Origin: JBBDMW01 sp040878005
Lineage (GTDB): Bacteria > Chloroflexota > Dehalococcoidia > Lucifugimonadales > Lucifugimonadaceae
Reading direction: 5' to 3'
Length of the DNA stretch: 49,920 nt
NCBI GenBank assembly: GCA_040878005.1
Contig: JBBDMW010000067.1
Span: forward strand, 1 to 49,920
Positions 17,431-26,321 of the stretch are shown here, piece by piece; position 1 is the first letter of the stretch; each line of letters begins with the position of its first letter. Made by a program: the position numbers and the translations under genes. The notes beneath the pieces are model-generated. The model saw only the letters and a program-made list of their open reading frames with translations, searched no databases and had not been told where the DNA came from.

Positions 17431-18180
17431 ATGCCGATAACCAACGAGGGCCTTAAGAAAGAGTTTGAGCATGTCACCCGGCCGGGTGAGCAAAAGCATA
17501 TTGGCGAGGGGCTGGAACGAGCCGACTCGCTGATGCAGGAACTCGCATACCAGTTGATCATCGGCGGGCACCTCGAGGTGGACCGCCTGACCAGGGAGGC
17601 CCTGGACAACGGCTATACAGCCAACACCATCCTTGACGACGGGCTGCTCAACGGCATGGCCATTGTGGGCGTGAAGTTCCGGGACAACATCATATTCGTC
17701 CCCGAAGTGCTGGTTGCAGCGCGTGCAATGAAGGCCGGCATGGCTCACGTGGAGCCGATCCTGTCAGCGTCCGGCGTCCCGCCCATAGGCACGGTGATTA
17801 TGGGCACGGTCAAGGGCGACCTGCACGACATCGGCAAGAACCTCTGCATCATGATGCTCCGCGGGGCCGGCTTCGTTGTGCATGACCTTGGCGTGGATAC
17901 CGCTCCCGATGAGTTCGTGGATGCCGTGGCCGAACATGAGGCGCAGCTTGTGGGCATGTCTGCATTGCTCACCACCACCATGCCCAACATGGGACGGACG
18001 ATAGCGGCATTCGAGGAAGCGGGTCTCCGGGATGAAGTCCGCATAATGGTGGGCGGCGCCCCTGTTACCCAGGAGTTTGCGGACGAAATGGGCGCAGACG
18101 GCTACGGTGAGAACGCTGTGGAGTGTGTGGACAAGGCCAAAGAGCTGATAGTGCTGCTGAAGGAGCTGCAGGGGGCCTAG
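17431..18180 (+). CDS. Corrinoid (B12-binding) methyl-carrier protein
   Basis: This 249-residue protein is like MtaC/MttC: an N-terminal four-helix cap (about 1-110) and a C-terminal Rossmann-like B12 domain. The cobalt-ligating motif DLHDIG is present with His132, followed by the SALLTTTMPNM and VGGAPVTQEFADEMGADGYG blocks that hold the nucleotide tail. It carries the methyl group between the methyltransferases of this operon, and Co(II) inactivation by oxidation would be repaired by the ASKHA protein encoded at 18598. It begins 143 bases after the UroD-like gene, and an 8-bp hairpin follows immediately after its stop. Assignment is strong; the methyl donor is unknown. Confidence 0.93.
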   Translation: MPITNEGLKKEFEHVTRPGEQKHIGEGLERADSLMQELAYQLIIGGHLEVDRLTREALDNGYTANTILDDGLLNGMAIVGVKFRDNIIFVPEVLVAARAMKAGMAHVEPILSASGVPPIGTVIMGTVKGDLHDIGKNLCIMMLRGAGFVVHDLGVDTAPDEFVDAVAEHEAQLVGMSALLTTTMPNMGRTIAAFEEAGLRDEVRIMVGGAPVTQEFADEMGADGYGENAVECVDKAKELIVLLKELQGA

Positions 18181-18201
18181 ACGGAGTGTCATTCACTCCG
18201 T
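18181..18201 (+). terminator. Hairpin directly after corrinoid gene
   Basis: A perfect 8-bp stem (18181-18188 with 18194-18201) with a 5-nt loop begins at the base after the stop codon. No U-tract follows, so it is more likely an attenuator or mRNA 3'-end stabiliser than a full terminator. Confidence 0.45.
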
Positions 18202-18230
18202 AATACACGCGAGCGTCCAAAGATCTGCTG

Positions 18231-18491
18231 ATGACCCATCCCGACGACACCAATCCACAGGTTGATCCGGAGCGCCTCAAAGCGAGCATGAACCGCCTGT
18301 TCGAGATATACCGCGACATCTCGACCAAGGCTGATGAAGTGGTGAAGAACCGCTGCCCGTACAAGAACGCCCAATCACGCTGCACAGCGAACTTTGGCTG
18401 CAGGAACCAGTTCTTTACCAAAGACCAGGCAGCTCAGCCAGTTTGCGCAGGCAGCGACCACATCGACTACCGCAGCGCGTGGGACATTTGA
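18231..18491 (+). CDS. Small four-cysteine protein in corrinoid operon
   Basis: This is an 86-residue soluble protein with a helical N-terminal half (residues 14-40, KASMNRLFEIYRDISTKADE) and four cysteines in the C-terminal half: the C of RCPYK, the C of SRCTA, the C of FGCRN and the C of PVCAG. I do not recognise the family. The cysteine spacing (C-x7-C-x5-C followed by a more distant C) suits a metal or Fe-S site, but no such site is established. Its place between the corrinoid protein and the corrinoid reactivator, with an intact frame and matching codon use, argues that it is a real gene that serves redox or metal chemistry there. There is no strong ribosome site before the ATG. Confidence 0.62.
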   Translation: MTHPDDTNPQVDPERLKASMNRLFEIYRDISTKADEVVKNRCPYKNAQSRCTANFGCRNQFFTKDQAAQPVCAGSDHIDYRSAWDI

Positions 18492-18597
18492 CCGCTGCCG
18501 ACCGAAAACGATGTGAAGGTTCGGCAGCCTCTGTCTGTAATGCCGGCGGTTTCCCCATTCTGCTGCAAGACTTTTAACCCGAGCGAGCAATATCTGA

Positions 18598-20244
18598 ATG
18601 AGCCCCCTGATTCATGGCGATGAGCGGCTGGACCTGGTCGCAGATAGATCCCTGTTTGACTATGCGGATACGCTCAGTGTGCGCGTCCCCACCTCCTGTG
18701 GCCGTACAGGTGAATGCCACGAGTGCATTGTGGAAGTGCGGCAGGGCAAGGACGCGCTCTCCCCTCTGACTGACGCGGAGTCGTTCCTGCGAGGCACCTA
18801 CCGCCTCGCCTGCCAGGCCCGAGTGGTTGACCCTGGCGCTGACGTGGAGTTTGCCGTCCTCCGCCGCCAGCCGCGGATACTGACGAAGGGTGTGCGCCGG
18901 GACATCAAACCGGAGCCGTTGACGGTTCAGCGGGACGGCGGAGTGTTCTTTGATGGGCCGGACGGGCCTGTGCGCCTGGATGACTACCGGGGCGCCATAT
19001 ATGGCCTTGCGGTGGATATCGGCACCACCACCGTCGTGATGAACCTGGTCAACCTGGAGAACGGCGAGACGGTGTATACCGCTTCCTTTGAGAACCCCCA
19101 GCGGTTCGGTGGGAGTGACATCATGAACCGCATCTCGTATGACGCCGGCAAGTTTAAGGGCGAATTGCAGGCAGTCATGCTGTCGTCGATCAACTTCGAG
19201 GTCGGGGACATGTGCCGCCGCCTCAAGGTACGGCGGAGGCAGATATACGAGATGGTCATGGTGGGCAACGCCACCATGCGCGAGATATTTTTCGGGTTTG
19301 ATGTGCAGTCGATTGGCCTGAAGCCCTACAAGTCGATGGTCGAGCAGGAGTATCTGGACGGCAAGCGAAAGACCACCGCGCTGGACCTTACGGCCGGCGA
19401 GCTTGGCGTGCGGATTCATCCGAAGGCAAACGTGTACGGCGGGCCTCTCATTGGCTCCCACGTGGGCGCTGATGTCTCCGCAGACCTGCTGGCGATTGGG
19501 ATGGAAGAGGCTGAGGAGCCTGTCGTGCTGGTTGACGTCGGCACCAACACAGAGGTTGTGGTTGGCACCAAGGACCGCATGCTGGCGGCGTCCTGCCCTG
19601 CCGGCCCAGCGTTCGAAGGCGGCGAGGTCAAGTACGGCATGCCCGGTTATGACGGTGCTGTGGAAATGGTGACGCTTGGTGATGACGGCCTGTCCGCATG
19701 GCGAACCATCAACGATAAGCCGCCGCAGGGTATCTGCGGGTCAGGGTTGATCGACCTGCTGGCCGAGCTTCGACGGGTCAACCTGATGACCGAGTTGGGC
19801 CAGTTCGGTGACGGCATCAAGGAGTTCACGTTTGTGCCAGAGGTTGGCCTGACTCTGTCGAGGGCGGACATATCTGCGCTGGCGCAGGCCAAGGCTGCGA
19901 ACTACTGCGGTCAGTCCATTGTCATTCGCGAGTATGGCCTGCCCATCAGCCAGTTCTCGAAGCTGTACCTGGCAGGAGGCTTCGCCAACTACGTGGACGA
20001 GCGAAATGCCGTTGCCATTGGCTTTATAGCCAACGTGCCGGCAGACCGCATCGTCAAGGTGGGCAATGCTTCCCTGGAAGGCGCGACGATCATGCTCATC
20101 TCCGGTCCCAAGCGGCGCGAGATTGAGGAGCTGGTGAAGACCATCAGGCACATCGAGCTTGAGACGACGCCTGACTTCTTCGACTTCTTCGTTGAGGGCT
20201 GCCAGTTCAAGCCAATGGCTGAGCCGCCGGTCAAGCCTGCCTGA
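18598..20244 (+). CDS. ASKHA-domain ferredoxin, corrinoid-reactivating (RamA-like)
   Basis: This 548-residue protein uses ATP to reduce inactive Co(II) corrinoid back to Co(I). The N-terminus holds a 2Fe-2S ferredoxin-like domain with Cys34, Cys40, Cys43 and Cys72 (TSCGRTGECHEC and RLACQ). A linker leads to the ASKHA/DUF4445 part starting near residue 138 with the phosphate-binding GLAVDIGTTTVVMNL, a second nucleotide block LVDVGTNTEVVVG, and the GGFANYVDERNAVAIG ending. Architecture and length fit the reductive activators of corrinoid methyltransferases. It is the last gene of the operon. Its presence suggests catabolic demethylation and not only methionine synthesis; that is inference. Confidence 0.92.
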   Translation: MSPLIHGDERLDLVADRSLFDYADTLSVRVPTSCGRTGECHECIVEVRQGKDALSPLTDAESFLRGTYRLACQARVVDPGADVEFAVLRRQPRILTKGVRRDIKPEPLTVQRDGGVFFDGPDGPVRLDDYRGAIYGLAVDIGTTTVVMNLVNLENGETVYTASFENPQRFGGSDIMNRISYDAGKFKGELQAVMLSSINFEVGDMCRRLKVRRRQIYEMVMVGNATMREIFFGFDVQSIGLKPYKSMVEQEYLDGKRKTTALDLTAGELGVRIHPKANVYGGPLIGSHVGADVSADLLAIGMEEAEEPVVLVDVGTNTEVVVGTKDRMLAASCPAGPAFEGGEVKYGMPGYDGAVEMVTLGDDGLSAWRTINDKPPQGICGSGLIDLLAELRRVNLMTELGQFGDGIKEFTFVPEVGLTLSRADISALAQAKAANYCGQSIVIREYGLPISQFSKLYLAGGFANYVDERNAVAIGFIANVPADRIVKVGNASLEGATIMLISGPKRREIEELVKTIRHIELETTPDFFDFFVEGCQFKPMAEPPVKPA

Positions 20245-20323
20245 GCGCTGTCTTCTGATGCTTGGGCAGTTTCTATGCTTTTAACTCGACGCGCAGCCGA
20301 GGTGAGGGCAGGTGTGCCTGGGG

Positions 20324-21310
20324 TTAGATGCCTGCCCTGGACCGGCCGAGAACGTCAGGGTTGATGAGGTTCTCCGGGCGTTCGCCGTTTAGCACCCGCG
20401 CCACTTCCCGGGCCGTGCGCTTTTCAAGCTCCAGGGTGGAGGCCTGGGAGAAGAAGGCTGTGTGCGGAGTAATGATGACGTTCTCCTGCTTCAACAGCGG
20501 GTGGTCTGGCGACGGAGGAGTGGGGTCTACTACATCAAGCCCCGCGCCTGCCAGGTGTCCGCTGGCCAGGGCGTCGGCCAGGGCGTGTTCATCAATGAGG
20601 CCGCCGCGGGCGCAGTTGACGATGAATGAGCCCTGCTTCATTCGGGATAGTTGGTCATGGCCTATCATGCCGTGGGTCTCTGGCGTCAGCGGTACGTGGA
20701 CTGAGATGAAGTCGGATTCAGCCAGCACTTGGTCCAAAGTCACTGCCTGCGCGATGCCTGCCTGTGTGCCCGGCTCCAGCATTGGGTCATATGTCAATAT
20801 GTGCATCCCGAACGCTGCCGCTTTCTCCGCGACGGCCCTGCCGATGCGGCCGTAGCCGATTGTGCCCAAGGTTGCGCCACGCGTCCTGTGCATTGGCTGG
20901 TTCAACTGCACGGACTCCCAGCCGCCCTCGCTAACTGCGCGGGAGTGCGGGACGAGCCTGCGGTTGAGGGCCAGGATCATGCCGAGAGCGTGGTCAGCGA
21001 CTTCGTCTATGCAGTAGTCCGGGACGTTGGTGACCACGATGCCCTGTTCGGTGGCGGCTGCTATGTCGATGTTGTCCACGCCTATGCCGTAACGGGCCGC
21101 TACCCTGCACTTCGTTGCCGCGCGGAGGACGCTGGCCGGGACTTTCGCGAAGCAGAACATGATGGCGTCTACGTCTGTCGCCAGGCCTGCCAGCGTCTCT
21201 TCATCTGTGTCTGGCGCAACGACAAGCTCAATGCCTGCGGCTTCAAGGACCTCACGCTCGGGGTCCAGGTTGGGCCATACGTAATCGGTGATAAGTGCTT
21301 TGCTGCTCAT
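20324..21310 (-). CDS. D-2-hydroxyacid dehydrogenase (CtBP/SerA-like)
   Basis: This 328-residue NAD-dependent D-2-hydroxyacid dehydrogenase belongs to the C-terminal-binding-protein/phosphoglycerate-dehydrogenase-like branch. It shows the N-terminal substrate domain, the RYGIGVDNIDIAAAT entry, the nucleotide fold TLGTIGYGRIGRAVAE near residue 150, the catalytic Arg in VNCARGGLIDEHAL and the catalytic His in ITPHTAFFS. No ACT regulatory domain is present, so it is not a classical serine-pathway SerA. It converges with the ASKHA gene and is not in the methyl-transfer operon. It differs clearly from the other dehydrogenase at 12072. The substrate is unknown. Confidence 0.9.
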   Translation of the reverse strand: MSSKALITDYVWPNLDPEREVLEAAGIELVVAPDTDEETLAGLATDVDAIMFCFAKVPASVLRAATKCRVAARYGIGVDNIDIAAATEQGIVVTNVPDYCIDEVADHALGMILALNRRLVPHSRAVSEGGWESVQLNQPMHRTRGATLGTIGYGRIGRAVAEKAAAFGMHILTYDPMLEPGTQAGIAQAVTLDQVLAESDFISVHVPLTPETHGMIGHDQLSRMKQGSFIVNCARGGLIDEHALADALASGHLAGAGLDVVDPTPPSPDHPLLKQENVIITPHTAFFSQASTLELEKRTAREVARVLNGERPENLINPDVLGRSRAGI

Positions 21311-21373
21311 GACGCCACAGGATAGCCGCGTTGCGTGCGTTGGGCTACTGCATCAGCGTGATCTATCCCTGCC

Positions 21374-23632
21374 TCAACCTTGGGGAGTAGTGAGATTAGG
21401 CCTTGACGCCGCCGCCGCTTTGACTTCATTCAGCCAGTGGCGCATTTCCGTGGCCGCGCCCTCCGGAAGTGCGCTGGCGCTATACGCCGCATGTGATGCC
21501 AGGTCTGCGAGGCCGGTCAGCGCCGCAATGTGCCCCATGGCGTGCGCCTGGGCAGCGTTTACGTACTGATGGAATGACTCGGCAGGGCCTCGCCTGCGGA
21601 AGCCGCTGGACTTGAGCATCTTTTCGAGGCGTGTGAACCCGGCGATTACCCGCCGGCGCTCCTGCCCGTCCACCTGGTCATAGCGCATAAGACCGGCGCC
21701 GTAAGCCAGGACCTGGCGTTTGCGGTGTGTGAACCACCACCACAGCGCAGCGACAGCACCCAGCACGGGGAACATCAGCCCGATGATGAGGCCGTGTTTC
21801 ATCAGCGCATCCATCGCATTTCGAAGACCCTGCGGAGCGCCGTCCATGGCATCAGCCAGGTTGTCGCCCAGCCGGTGTTCCAGCAAGCTGCCAAGCACGC
21901 CCGGCGGAGGTTCGGTCACGGAGTCCGGCGATGGCAGGCCCGGACGTGATGAAGCGTCAAAGGGCACCCAGCCGCCGCGCTCGAAGAGAATTTCCGCCCA
22001 CGCGTGCTCATCGGCGGACGAAATGGTGTTTGCGCCTGAGTAAGGGTTGTATTCCCCCGGCAGGTAACCGGTGGCGACGCGCGATTGCAGCCCCGCCGCA
22101 CGTGCCATGATGGCCATGGCGCTGGCAAAGTCGATGGCTGACCCCGGAGCATCCCCGGCCAGCAAATCCCTCATGTTTGTGCTGGATGCCAGGGGCGATG
22201 AGCTTTCGAGGTCATATTCCAATCCCTGCAAGAAGGCGGCGATGGCAGCCGCCTTATCGAAGTCGGTTGCGGCGCCCTGCGTCACTGTTTCTGTCAGTGA
22301 CCAGATATCACCAGAATCCTGGGGCATGGCATCATATTCGTGCGCCATCCAGTCTCCCCGGTCCTCGCGCAAAGCTTCGGCGGAAGTCTCCGGCCTGGCT
22401 GACACCACCTGGTACGTGGAGCCAGCAGCAACGTCAGGGTTCCCCGTGCGGTCCCTGGCTACCGTCAATCTCCGCGGCTCGTAACCGGTGAGGATTGTTC
22501 CTCCAAGGTCCTGCTGGACGAAGTACGTTTGCAGGTAACGCAGATCCTCGGAATCACCCGTCCGGTTTGAATAGTTGGAGGATGAGCGCCTCCAGTGCTC
22601 CGGCAGCGTTGAGTACCAGCGTTCATTGCCCCCGCCTGAGTCCGACACATACGTGTCGAAGACCTGGTTGCGCCAATAGCTGGATACTGAGCTGCGGACA
22701 AACGCGACAGTGCCCTCCCCCGTTTCTCCGGGTGCAAGGCTGTCGTAATGAAGGTAGCTGCTGTCCGGCCAGTCCAGTGATGGGTCATATTCCTGGGCAG
22801 GCGTTCCGTCCGCTCCGGTCCCCGGCCCGCCAGGCGTCTGCTGTCCCGCTCCACTGTTCAGCAGGTCTTTCGCCGACGCCCGCGCCATTTCCGCCTCCTC
22901 GCTTCCCTCCGCCCCGTTGAATGGCAACACCGCCTGCTGCTCGGACTGTGGCGTCTGCGAGGTGCTCCACGGCAGCACGAAGAAGGCGATGACGGATGAC
23001 ACTACCAGTGCGGCGCCGACCAGGCCCCAGAAACCGAAGGCCGCCGCCCTGCCCTTGAACCAGGTCATGGTGGCGCCTGCCGACTGGTCTGTGAAACTCG
23101 ACGCCGCCATGAAGCTGGTGACTATGACCAGGTATCCAGCGAGAAGCACACCGAAGTCGTTGCCGAAAGCAAGCTCCGCGGCGAAGAGCATGATCAGCCC
23201 GCTGAATATCAACTGCGTATAGAGGCCTCCCCGGGTGCGGGCTTCAAAGGCTGAGGCAGCGCCGGAGATCAGCAGGAAGTGCGCTACGGGGATTCGCTCG
23301 CCGCGGATCGCCAGCACCAGGTCGTGGCGCATCCAAACGCCGGCGGCAATGATGATGATGGCTATGACCACCGATAGCAGTGGAACCCTGCGTCGGAGGT
23401 TTCTATACGCCACGGCGTGGCCCAACGCGACGGCCGGCATTGCCAGAAGCGGGATCAGCGGAGGAGTGCCGACGTAGAGCAGGCATCCCGCGGCCCACAG
23501 TGAAGCCAGCAGCGTGAGGACGCGAACCCGCACTGACGCTTCCGGCTGGTCAGAAAAGACCTTACGGTATATCCCGCTGAGCGCGAAGCCGGTGCGGCCC
23601 TGCATGCGTGGGAGACGAGCCCTGGCCATCAT
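21374..23632 (-). CDS. TgpA-like transglutaminase-fold membrane protein, Cys lost
   Basis: This 752-residue membrane protein is of the TgpA type: several N-terminal spans (DUF3488-like, about 38-225), an extracytoplasmic transglutaminase-like domain (about 420-580), one span near 640-660 and a cytosolic C-terminal DUF4129-like tail. The transglutaminase His (543, in DEHAWAEI) and Asp (559, in VPFDASS) are kept. The usual Cys of the GYCEYFASA-type motif is replaced: the sequence reads GSAIDFASA with Ala499 in its place. The domain is therefore unlikely to hydrolyse or cross-link by the Cys mechanism. Its ATG overlaps the DUF58 stop by four bases, and the DUF58 and MoxR genes lie upstream in the same operon. 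Confidence 0.9.
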   Translation of the reverse strand: MMARARLPRMQGRTGFALSGIYRKVFSDQPEASVRVRVLTLLASLWAAGCLLYVGTPPLIPLLAMPAVALGHAVAYRNLRRRVPLLSVVIAIIIIAAGVWMRHDLVLAIRGERIPVAHFLLISGAASAFEARTRGGLYTQLIFSGLIMLFAAELAFGNDFGVLLAGYLVIVTSFMAASSFTDQSAGATMTWFKGRAAAFGFWGLVGAALVVSSVIAFFVLPWSTSQTPQSEQQAVLPFNGAEGSEEAEMARASAKDLLNSGAGQQTPGGPGTGADGTPAQEYDPSLDWPDSSYLHYDSLAPGETGEGTVAFVRSSVSSYWRNQVFDTYVSDSGGGNERWYSTLPEHWRRSSSNYSNRTGDSEDLRYLQTYFVQQDLGGTILTGYEPRRLTVARDRTGNPDVAAGSTYQVVSARPETSAEALREDRGDWMAHEYDAMPQDSGDIWSLTETVTQGAATDFDKAAAIAAFLQGLEYDLESSSPLASSTNMRDLLAGDAPGSAIDFASAMAIMARAAGLQSRVATGYLPGEYNPYSGANTISSADEHAWAEILFERGGWVPFDASSRPGLPSPDSVTEPPPGVLGSLLEHRLGDNLADAMDGAPQGLRNAMDALMKHGLIIGLMFPVLGAVAALWWWFTHRKRQVLAYGAGLMRYDQVDGQERRRVIAGFTRLEKMLKSSGFRRRGPAESFHQYVNAAQAHAMGHIAALTGLADLASHAAYSASALPEGAATEMRHWLNEVKAAAASRPNLTTPQG

Positions 23633-24915
23633 GCTGCGACTGCCCCCGCATCGGGTGAGATCGTCACGACCGGACGGACTCGTGCCCCTTCGCCTGACTC
23701 CAGCCCGGCAATCGCATCATCGATTGCCCCACGTCGGCAAACCAGCACGGCACTGCCTGCCTGTTGCAATGTCAATACGGCTGCCGCTGCAGAATCGCTG
23801 CCAGTGAATCCTTCGAACAATACCGTCGCCACGGCAACGCCGCGTCGTGAGAGGCCTGCAAGAGCGGCGATTGCAGAGGACTGGCCGGGCGTGGTGAAGG
23901 CGAGGAGTCGCGCTCCGGGGCCCAGTTGTGGAACGACTGTCTCAAGCCCAGGCGCACTGTCTACGGGTTCGAGAGACGCCAGCTCATCCATGAAGTCCTG
24001 CCAGTTGGAGCAGGCTGTGCCAAGTAGACCATTGGCGGCTAGGCGAACGTCGCCTTGCTGGCGGATGATTGGCCGAGCTGCACTGGCGGCGAGGCGGGCC
24101 GAATACTCCAGGGTTGTCTCGGCGCCTTCCCCCAAAATGATAGACGTATCGATGGCGACCGTGACAGAACGCTCGGACCAGGAGTCGAACTCCTTGACGG
24201 TGGTACTTCCTGTCCTGGCCGAATTCTTCCAATGGATGCTGCGGTACGGGTCGCCTGCCACGTACCTGCGGGAGCCAGCTACTTCGGTCCCCGTCCTGGC
24301 GCGGTTGCGCCCTTCCGATTCGCCCATGACCGCTTCGAGGAGGCCGACTCGGTCGATGTGCCGCCAGGCCGGGTATACGGTCAGGCTCTCCGGTCTGCCA
24401 AAGGTGCGTCGTCGCCTGAAAAGGCCGAACGGCCCATTGCTTTCGAGTGTTACGGGCTCCAGGACATGCCTCCCGCGCCTTTGGAAAGTCACCTCTCCCA
24501 TCACATTCGAGGTTCCACGCGCACGCACCCAGCCCTTGAGGAACCGCTGGTCATTGCGAACCCCGTTTACCTCTGTTTCGAACCGGGCCAGCAACAGGAA
24601 CCGTGGCAGCCACCAACGGTTCTCAACGTCGATGGCGACTGGCGCGGAGGTGCCCTCCACAGGACCGGAAAGGCCGTCGCCGCCTTCCCGAGTGGGCCGT
24701 TTTAGGATTCTGCTGGCACTCAACCCCGGCATTGTCAGCCAGGGGACGGCCAGGGACACAAGGACAATGCCCCACAGGACTGCATCGGCCAGGTGAACCC
24801 AGCCCACACGCGTCGTGCTGGCCAGGAAGAACACCGCGATAGCCGTGATTATGAACCCAATTCCGCGCCGGGTTATCAAGACACTGCAGCTCCGTATGAG
24901 GGACCGCCGGACCAA
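23629..24915 (-). CDS. DUF58 domain protein
   Basis: This 428-residue protein has two closely placed hydrophobic segments at the N-terminus (about residues 15-65) and a C-terminal DUF58 domain related to von Willebrand A folds. The diagnostic block RRYVAGDPYRSIHWKNSAR is present near residues 219-237. DUF58 proteins typically sit between a MoxR ATPase and a TgpA-like protein, as here, and are thought to help assemble or modify envelope complexes. The start is likely TTG/GTG-type at 24915; its upstream neighbour MoxR ends 14 bases away. The function is known only from genomic association. Confidence 0.9.
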   Translation of the reverse strand: MVRRSLIRSCSVLITRRGIGFIITAIAVFFLASTTRVGWVHLADAVLWGIVLVSLAVPWLTMPGLSASRILKRPTREGGDGLSGPVEGTSAPVAIDVENRWWLPRFLLLARFETEVNGVRNDQRFLKGWVRARGTSNVMGEVTFQRRGRHVLEPVTLESNGPFGLFRRRRTFGRPESLTVYPAWRHIDRVGLLEAVMGESEGRNRARTGTEVAGSRRYVAGDPYRSIHWKNSARTGSTTVKEFDSWSERSVTVAIDTSIILGEGAETTLEYSARLAASAARPIIRQQGDVRLAANGLLGTACSNWQDFMDELASLEPVDSAPGLETVVPQLGPGARLLAFTTPGQSSAIAALAGLSRRGVAVATVLFEGFTGSDSAAAAVLTLQQAGSAVLVCRRGAIDDAIAGLESGEGARVRPVVTISPDAGAVAA

Positions 24916-24929
24916 TCATTGGCAGGCAT

Positions 24930-25916
24930 CTAGGCGGGCACCCGTACCGTTTCTAGTATGTCCGTCACCGTCGCAGGCGCCGAGGCATCTGATCCGGGAT
25001 TCAGCATGAGCCGATGGGGGATCACATGAGCGGCAACGGCGGAAACGTCTTCTGGGATCACGTATGGGCGACCTTCAAAGGCAGCCCAGCATTGCGCCGC
25101 CCGCTGTAGCGCAGCACCTCCACGGGGGCTGAGGCCGTAGCGAACTACTGGATGGGCGCGCGTGGCCCTGGCAATGTTTACGATGTACTGGCGGACGAGG
25201 CGTGTTATCTCCACGCTCTTGACCGTGTCCTGCATTTCGACTACTCGCGCCGCGGTGATCACAGGCACAGCATGCGGCATGCCATGCTGCGACCGCTCGA
25301 GTATTTTCATCTCCTGGTCCGCGGTTGGCATTCCCATGCCAGTGGAAATGAGGAACCTGTCCTTCTGGGAATCCGGCAGCGGGAAGGTACCGTGGCTCTC
25401 GGAGAGGTTTTGCGTCGCTATGACGAAGAATGGCCGCGGCAAGGGCCTTGCCTCACCATCCACGCTGACCTGGAACTCAGCCATTGCCTCCAGGAGGGCC
25501 GACTGGGTCCGTGGCCCGGTCCGGTTCAGTTCGTCTGCCAGGACTACATTGGAGAAAACGGGGCCTGGAACGAACTCGAACCGGGACGCCTGCACGTCGA
25601 ATATGGTGGTGCCGGTAACATCTGAAGGCAGCAGGTCAGGGGTGAACTGGATGCGCTTGAAGTCGCAGGCGATGGACTGGGCGATGGTCTTGCCCATAAG
25701 CGTCTTGCCCACGCCGGGCAGGTCTTCGAGAAGAATGTGGCCCTCTGAGAACAGCCCTGCCAGCGCCAGCCGAACCTTGCTCTCAGCGGTGACAACAACA
25801 TCCGCGATGCTCGCGGCGAGGCGGTCAACGTCATCGGAAAACCTGGCTGTCTCGGCGGCACTGGGCGGGGCCTGCGGGAATCCCGGCGCTTCGGATATCG
25901 GGAAAACGGAGTTCAA
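24930..25916 (-). CDS. MoxR-family AAA+ ATPase
   Basis: This 328-residue AAA+ chaperone-like ATPase is of the MoxR group. Walker A is LEDLPGVGKTLMG near residues 81-93, Walker B with the following polar residues is VVLADELNRTGPRTQ near 124-138, and the Arg-finger and sensor regions follow (RFLISTGMGMP; LSPRGGAALQRAA). Length is normal. It is the first gene of a three-gene operon with DUF58 and TgpA-like genes, a widespread arrangement in which MoxR is thought to drive maturation of partner complexes by ATP hydrolysis. Confidence 0.94.
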   Translation of the reverse strand: MNSVFPISEAPGFPQAPPSAAETARFSDDVDRLAASIADVVVTAESKVRLALAGLFSEGHILLEDLPGVGKTLMGKTIAQSIACDFKRIQFTPDLLPSDVTGTTIFDVQASRFEFVPGPVFSNVVLADELNRTGPRTQSALLEAMAEFQVSVDGEARPLPRPFFVIATQNLSESHGTFPLPDSQKDRFLISTGMGMPTADQEMKILERSQHGMPHAVPVITAARVVEMQDTVKSVEITRLVRQYIVNIARATRAHPVVRYGLSPRGGAALQRAAQCWAAFEGRPYVIPEDVSAVAAHVIPHRLMLNPGSDASAPATVTDILETVRVPA

Positions 25917-26321
25917 GCCGCCTGCCTTTCGTGCATTGTTAGCGGTGGCGTGACCCGTGTGCGTGGGACGGCACCTTGATTGTGGGCTATGCCCCGGCGG
26001 CGGATCACAGCATCCCGGTCCGGTGAAACGGCTCCCGGCCAGTCGCCCCGAACCCGGTTGTTGCTTTTCCGCCGCCAGCGCAGTAATTCAATGTTGCAGG
26101 CCGCGGCGAATAGGTCGTCAGGATTCGCACGCACCGGGGCATCGGGTAATCGCTCATGCCAATGAGGTGGATGTCCACCATTGCCGGTTGCCGTGGAGCG
26201 GCGCATGTGTTTCCGCTAGTGGGCGTACGAACGGCGCTACAACCTGCGGTGACAGGGCGTATTCTCTCGGCCATTCATGAACAGGTGGATGATTCCTTGA
26301 ATGCACAGTCCGGAGGCAGAT
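25917..26321. other. Gene-free divergent region
   Basis: This stretch separates the minus-strand MoxR operon from a plus-strand small membrane protein. Short open frames on both strands have Arg/Pro-rich translations with no family features and no ribosome sites, so I see no supported gene. It presumably holds the two divergent promoters, but I cannot point to convincing boxes. Confidence 0.5.

Noticed and set aside
21374..23632. TgpA-like protein as the missing lasso B2 protease
   Set aside because: It is a multi-span membrane protein 20 kb away, has no catalytic Cys and belongs to a MoxR operon.
25913..26206. Minus-strand 97-residue frame upstream of MoxR
   Set aside because: Arg/Pro-rich with no ribosome site; it looks like a chance frame in GC-rich DNA.
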